Of a stretch of 43,372 nt of DNA, positions 41,098-43,372 are shown in pieces. Under the pieces are notes generated by a model that saw only the letters and a list, made by a program, of their open reading frames with translations, did not search any database and was not told the origin of the DNA. Where the stretch lies: positions 1-43,372 of the forward strand of contig VOPT01000042.1 in NCBI GenBank assembly GCA_009594865.1, in the 5' to 3' direction. This DNA is from Nitrospira sp. (GTDB taxonomy: Bacteria > Nitrospirota > Nitrospiria > Nitrospirales > Nitrospiraceae). Position numbers and translations under genes: made by a program. The stretch's first letter is position 1. Each line of letters starts with the position of its first letter.

Positions 41098-42513
41098 TCA
41101 GTTTTGAATGGAATACCCGTGACTTTTTGGATCAAAACCTTTCCGTTTGAGTTTTTCCACCAGCGTAGTGCGGTTGACCTGTAGCAACTGAGCGGCTCGA
41201 CTGGTGATGCCGTTGGCTTTGCGCAACGCTTCCCCGATAAGACGATTCTCGTAATGCTCCAACTCCTTCGTCAAATTGATGCCATCTTCCGAGAAGCGGA
41301 CAAACTGCTCGGAGGCTTCAACCGCCTTCCCACCTGCCGTTTTTAACGAACGTTCCGGGAGATCGGCCAGCGTGATCATCCCCCGTTTCTTCAACACGCA
41401 GAGGCGCTCGATCATATTTTCAAGTTCACGGATATTTCCCAGCCATTCCTCTTCGGTCATGCGAACCAGTGCATCAGGCTCCATGCCAAGAATCTCGGTC
41501 CGGCGCAGTTGATTGAATTGCGCGATAAAATGGTTGACGAGGAGCGGGATATCGCTGCGACGTTCCCGTAATGGAGGAATATGAATGGGAATGACATGCA
41601 AGCGGTAATACAAGTCCTGCCGGAACCGGCGTTCCTGTACGGCTTGCGCCAAATCCTGATTGGTGGCGGCAATAATGCGGACATCTACGTTAATCGTCCT
41701 GGTTCCACCCACGCGTTCGAAGGATCGCTCCTGCAACACCCGCAGCAGCTTCACTTGCAAGGGCAAACTCATTTCGCCGACTTCATCTAAAAAGATGGTG
41801 CCGCCATGAGCCAGTTCAAATCGACCGAGCCGTGTGTGTGCAGCTCCGGTAAACGCTCCCTTTTCATGGCCGAACAGCTCCGACTCCAGCAACGTCTCAG
41901 GAATCGCCCCGCAATTGACCGGCACGAGCGGGCGATCTCGTCGCATACTATTAAAATGCAGCATACGCGCGATCAATTCTTTACCTGTTCCGCTCTCCCC
42001 TTCGATCAAGACGGTACTATCGCTGTCAGCCACCTTCTCGACGAAATCCAGCACCATCCGCATCGGCGCACTGGTTCCCACCAAATGCTCAAAGCGGTAC
42101 TGGTCTCGTACCGCTTTTCGCAGTAAGTGATTCTCCTGTTTCAGTTTGTAGACGTCCAATGCCTTCCGCACGACGACCGCAACCGTATCGGGCTCAAACG
42201 GTTTGGTGATGAAATCGAACGCGCCGGCCTTCATCGCTCGCACGGCATAATCAACCGTCCCGTATCCTGTCATGACGATCGCAATCACTTTGGAGTCGAT
42301 CTTTGAGATTCTGTCGATCGTTTCCAGTCCGTCGATCCCGGGCATTTGAAGATCCGTCAGCACGACGTGCACCGGTTGATCCTTCACCGCTTCCACCCCG
42401 TCCAGCCCGCTCGACATGACCGTGACCTGATGGCCTTCACTCGTGAGTGTTTCCGCCAGTAGTTGACGGACTGCTGGATCATCGTCGATCACGAGAATAT
42501 GTGACTGGCTCAT
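41098..42513 (-). CDS. NtrC-family sigma-54 response regulator with FleQ-type HTH
   Basis: A 471-aa regulator: receiver with Asp54 (VLTDLQMPGIDG) and Lys104, AAA+ domain with Walker A GESGTGKE at 172-179, GAFTGA at 219-224, and a C-terminal HTH (GITSRAAQLLQVNRTTLVEKLKRKGFD). The NRTTLVEK pattern is characteristic of FleQ/FlrA and related flagellar activators, but unlike FleQ the receiver keeps its acceptor aspartate. It has no kinase beside it. GAGGAG nine bases before the ATG supports the start. Because it is alone and its own upstream region shows no sigma-54 site, it may be the first-tier activator that turns on the neighbouring operon. Confidence 0.92.
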   Translation of the reverse strand: MSQSHILVIDDDPAVRQLLAETLTSEGHQVTVMSSGLDGVEAVKDQPVHVVLTDLQMPGIDGLETIDRISKIDSKVIAIVMTGYGTVDYAVRAMKAGAFDFITKPFEPDTVAVVVRKALDVYKLKQENHLLRKAVRDQYRFEHLVGTSAPMRMVLDFVEKVADSDSTVLIEGESGTGKELIARMLHFNSMRRDRPLVPVNCGAIPETLLESELFGHEKGAFTGAAHTRLGRFELAHGGTIFLDEVGEMSLPLQVKLLRVLQERSFERVGGTRTINVDVRIIAATNQDLAQAVQERRFRQDLYYRLHVIPIHIPPLRERRSDIPLLVNHFIAQFNQLRRTEILGMEPDALVRMTEEEWLGNIRELENMIERLCVLKKRGMITLADLPERSLKTAGGKAVEASEQFVRFSEDGINLTKELEHYENRLIGEALRKANGITSRAAQLLQVNRTTLVEKLKRKGFDPKSHGYSIQN

Positions 42514-42544
42514 AAGGAAGCACTCCTCTCTGGAAAACCGAAAC

Positions 42545-42566
42545 CTGGGAGATGGGTTGGTCCCAG
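42545..42566. promoter_or_regulatory. inverted repeat in the leader of the 41098 regulator
   Basis: CTGGGA (42545-42550) and TCCCAG (42561-42566), separated by 10 bases, about 32 bases before the ATG. Could be an operator half-site pair or a leader hairpin. The rest of the 295-base gap up to the tRNA shows no gene. Confidence 0.3.
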
Positions 42567-42730
42567 ATGATCATGGATAGGAACAACACATGAGGGTCTT
42601 GCCGTACACACGCGTTCGTTGAGCTTATTGGGAATTCAGACTTTATTCAAGTAAAAGTGAGGCCTTGTGGGAAATTTGCACCAAAATCGCCCCGTAAGAT
42701 AGTGTGCAGACTTTGGTAGTTAGGCGTACC

Positions 42731-42759
42731 TTGACAGGCAGGAAGAAGAATTGTAGGGT
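42731..42759 (+). promoter_or_regulatory. sigma-70 promoter of tRNA-Thr
   Basis: Perfect -35 TTGACA at 42731-42736, a 17-base spacer, and TAGGGT at 42754-42759 as the -10. It lies about 50 bases upstream of the tRNA. Confidence 0.5.
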
Positions 42760-42808
42760 GCCTGCTCTGCTCGATAATCACGGTCTTTATCAATAGCTCA
42801 TCTTGCGG

Positions 42809-42884
42809 GCTGGCGTAGCTCAATTGGCAGAGCAGCGGTTTTGTAAACCGCCGGTTGGGGGTTCGATTCCTCTCGCCAGCTCCA
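42809..42884 (+). tRNA. tRNA-Thr (anticodon UGU)
   Basis: A complete cloverleaf of 76 bases including an encoded CCA end (42882-42884). Acceptor stem GCTGGCG pairs with CGCCAGC (42874-42880). Anticodon stem GCGGT/ACCGC encloses the loop TTTGTAA with anticodon TGT at 42842-42844, reading ACA. The T arm has GGTTCGATTCC. tRNA genes are common integration sites, and a transposon end lies 270 bases downstream. Confidence 0.97.
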
Positions 42885-43151
42885 CAAATTCATTGGATAA
42901 TCAGACGGTTGGATGGTTAGAATTTGAGGGTGCCTACTCAGGCTCCCAGCTTCTAGAGTTCTGTAATCACTCCCGACGTCCCGTCAATCCACTCCCTCCC
43001 CTGCCTAATCAAAAAAATCTCTTTCCGTTTCAACCATCACCTGCATGTTTGCGTTTCTAGTTGGTGCCGTCCAAAATTACAGTCGCGAAATGTCGGTGGA
43101 TGTCATATCGGAACTTTCTGGTGTGAATCTTCCGTTTCCTCTAACTGCCTA
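42885..43151. other. gene-free stretch between tRNA and IS end
   Basis: About 270 bases that are less GC-rich than the flagellar genes. I see no gene, tRNA, clear terminator or repeat here. Confidence 0.5.
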
Positions 43152-43372
43152 GGGTCTGTTCACAATTGAGTTCTGGCGATCATGCCAGCCAGATACAGGC
43201 ACAAGCCAGACTGAGCATAGACATGAAGTTCTGCGCAAGCTTCTCGTAGCGTGTGGCGATGCGCCTGAACTGCTTGAGTCGGCAGAAGAAGCGCGCGATG
43301 AGGTTGCGGTCTTTCTAGTGTAGTGCGTCCAACGCTTCTTTACATTTGGCGACTTTGGCCCAAATACTTTCC
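43152..43372 (-). mobile_element. IS5-family element, one end, cut by the window edge
   Basis: The element seems to begin near 43152 with GGGTCTGTTCACAATTGAG, a terminal-repeat type seen in IS5-family elements of the IS427 kind, directly after CTA in CCTAGGG. The transposase C-terminus lies just inside. The other end is outside the window. Confidence 0.7.
43180..43372 (-). pseudogene. IS5-family transposase, C-terminal remnant with in-frame stop
   Basis: On the minus strand the translation ends KDRNLIARFFCRLKQFRRIATRYEKLAQNF followed by MSMLSLACACIWLA and a TGA at 43180-43182, a typical C-terminus of IS5/IS4-type DDE transposases. Upstream in the same frame (ESIWAKVAKCKEALDALH) there is a TAG where a Trp codon (TGG) would fit. 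In addition, the residue before RFF is Ala, where the catalytic Glu of the DDE triad is usually found (RNLIERFF). Both suggest a dead copy. The N-terminal part is beyond the window. Confidence 0.75.

Noticed and set aside
42600..42660. Sigma-70 promoter for the 41098 regulator (TTGAAT ... AATAAG on the minus strand)
   Set aside because: The spacing is about 15 bases and the -10 match is poor.
42803..43060. Short plus-strand frame covering the tRNA
   Set aside because: Its first third is the tRNA gene itself and the rest has no coding signature.
1..43372. CRISPR array, rRNA, prophage or attachment-site repeats
   Set aside because: No regularly spaced repeats, rRNA segments or phage genes were seen; only the single IS remnant at the right edge.

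Overview
The window is almost entirely a flagellar gene supercluster on the minus strand, about 38 kb of a roughly 60% GC genome. The gene order, the use of both sigma-54 and sigma-28, the two NtrC-type regulators and the overall protein character fit a Nitrospira-like bacterium (Nitrospirota). That assignment is inference; no rRNA or other phylogenetic marker is present.

Left edge (1-4251, plus strand): a variant HD-GYP protein and a large hybrid sensor kinase form a two-gene operon behind a sigma-28-type promoter. Minus strand from 4368 to 8329: fliW, csrA, flgL, flgK, flgN and flgM, the late and post-transcriptional control genes, with sigma-28-type promoters before csrA and flgM. 8430-13233: flgF-flgG-flgA-flgH-flgI-flgJ (rod, P and L rings) behind a sigma-54 promoter. 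13514-24915: fliL-fliM-fliN-fliO-fliP-fliQ-fliR-flhB-flhA-flhF-flhG-fliA (C-ring, export gate, placement, sigma-28) behind another sigma-54 promoter, followed by a degenerate GGDEF protein that has its own sigma-28-type site. 25249-28432: fliK-flgD-flgE (hook) behind a sigma-54 promoter and closed by a strong hairpin. 28628-35884: flgB-flgC-fliE-fliF-fliG-fliH-fliI-fliJ plus a MotE/MgtE_N-like gene, behind a sigma-54 promoter. In this operon FliH is fused to a complete response-regulator receiver domain. 36053-40925: a translationally coupled TPR protein, soluble histidine kinase and NtrC-type regulator, behind a sigma-54 promoter that almost abuts the start codon. 41098-42513: a second, singly transcribed NtrC-type regulator. 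Right edge: tRNA-Thr(UGU) and the end of a decayed IS5-family transposase.

A regulatory cascade can be read from the sequence as a hypothesis. The 41098 regulator and sigma-54 would switch on the TPR-kinase-regulator operon. The two sigma-54 activators would then drive the rod, hook, C-ring and export operons, including fliA. FliA (held back by FlgM) would drive flgM-flgN-flgK-flgL, csrA-fliW, the GGDEF gene and the HD-GYP/hybrid-kinase operon. FliW and CsrA would set flagellin translation. Flagellin, fliD, fliS, motAB and chemotaxis genes are not in the window. The most unusual feature is the REC-FliH fusion, which would place a phosphorylation switch on the export ATPase regulator.
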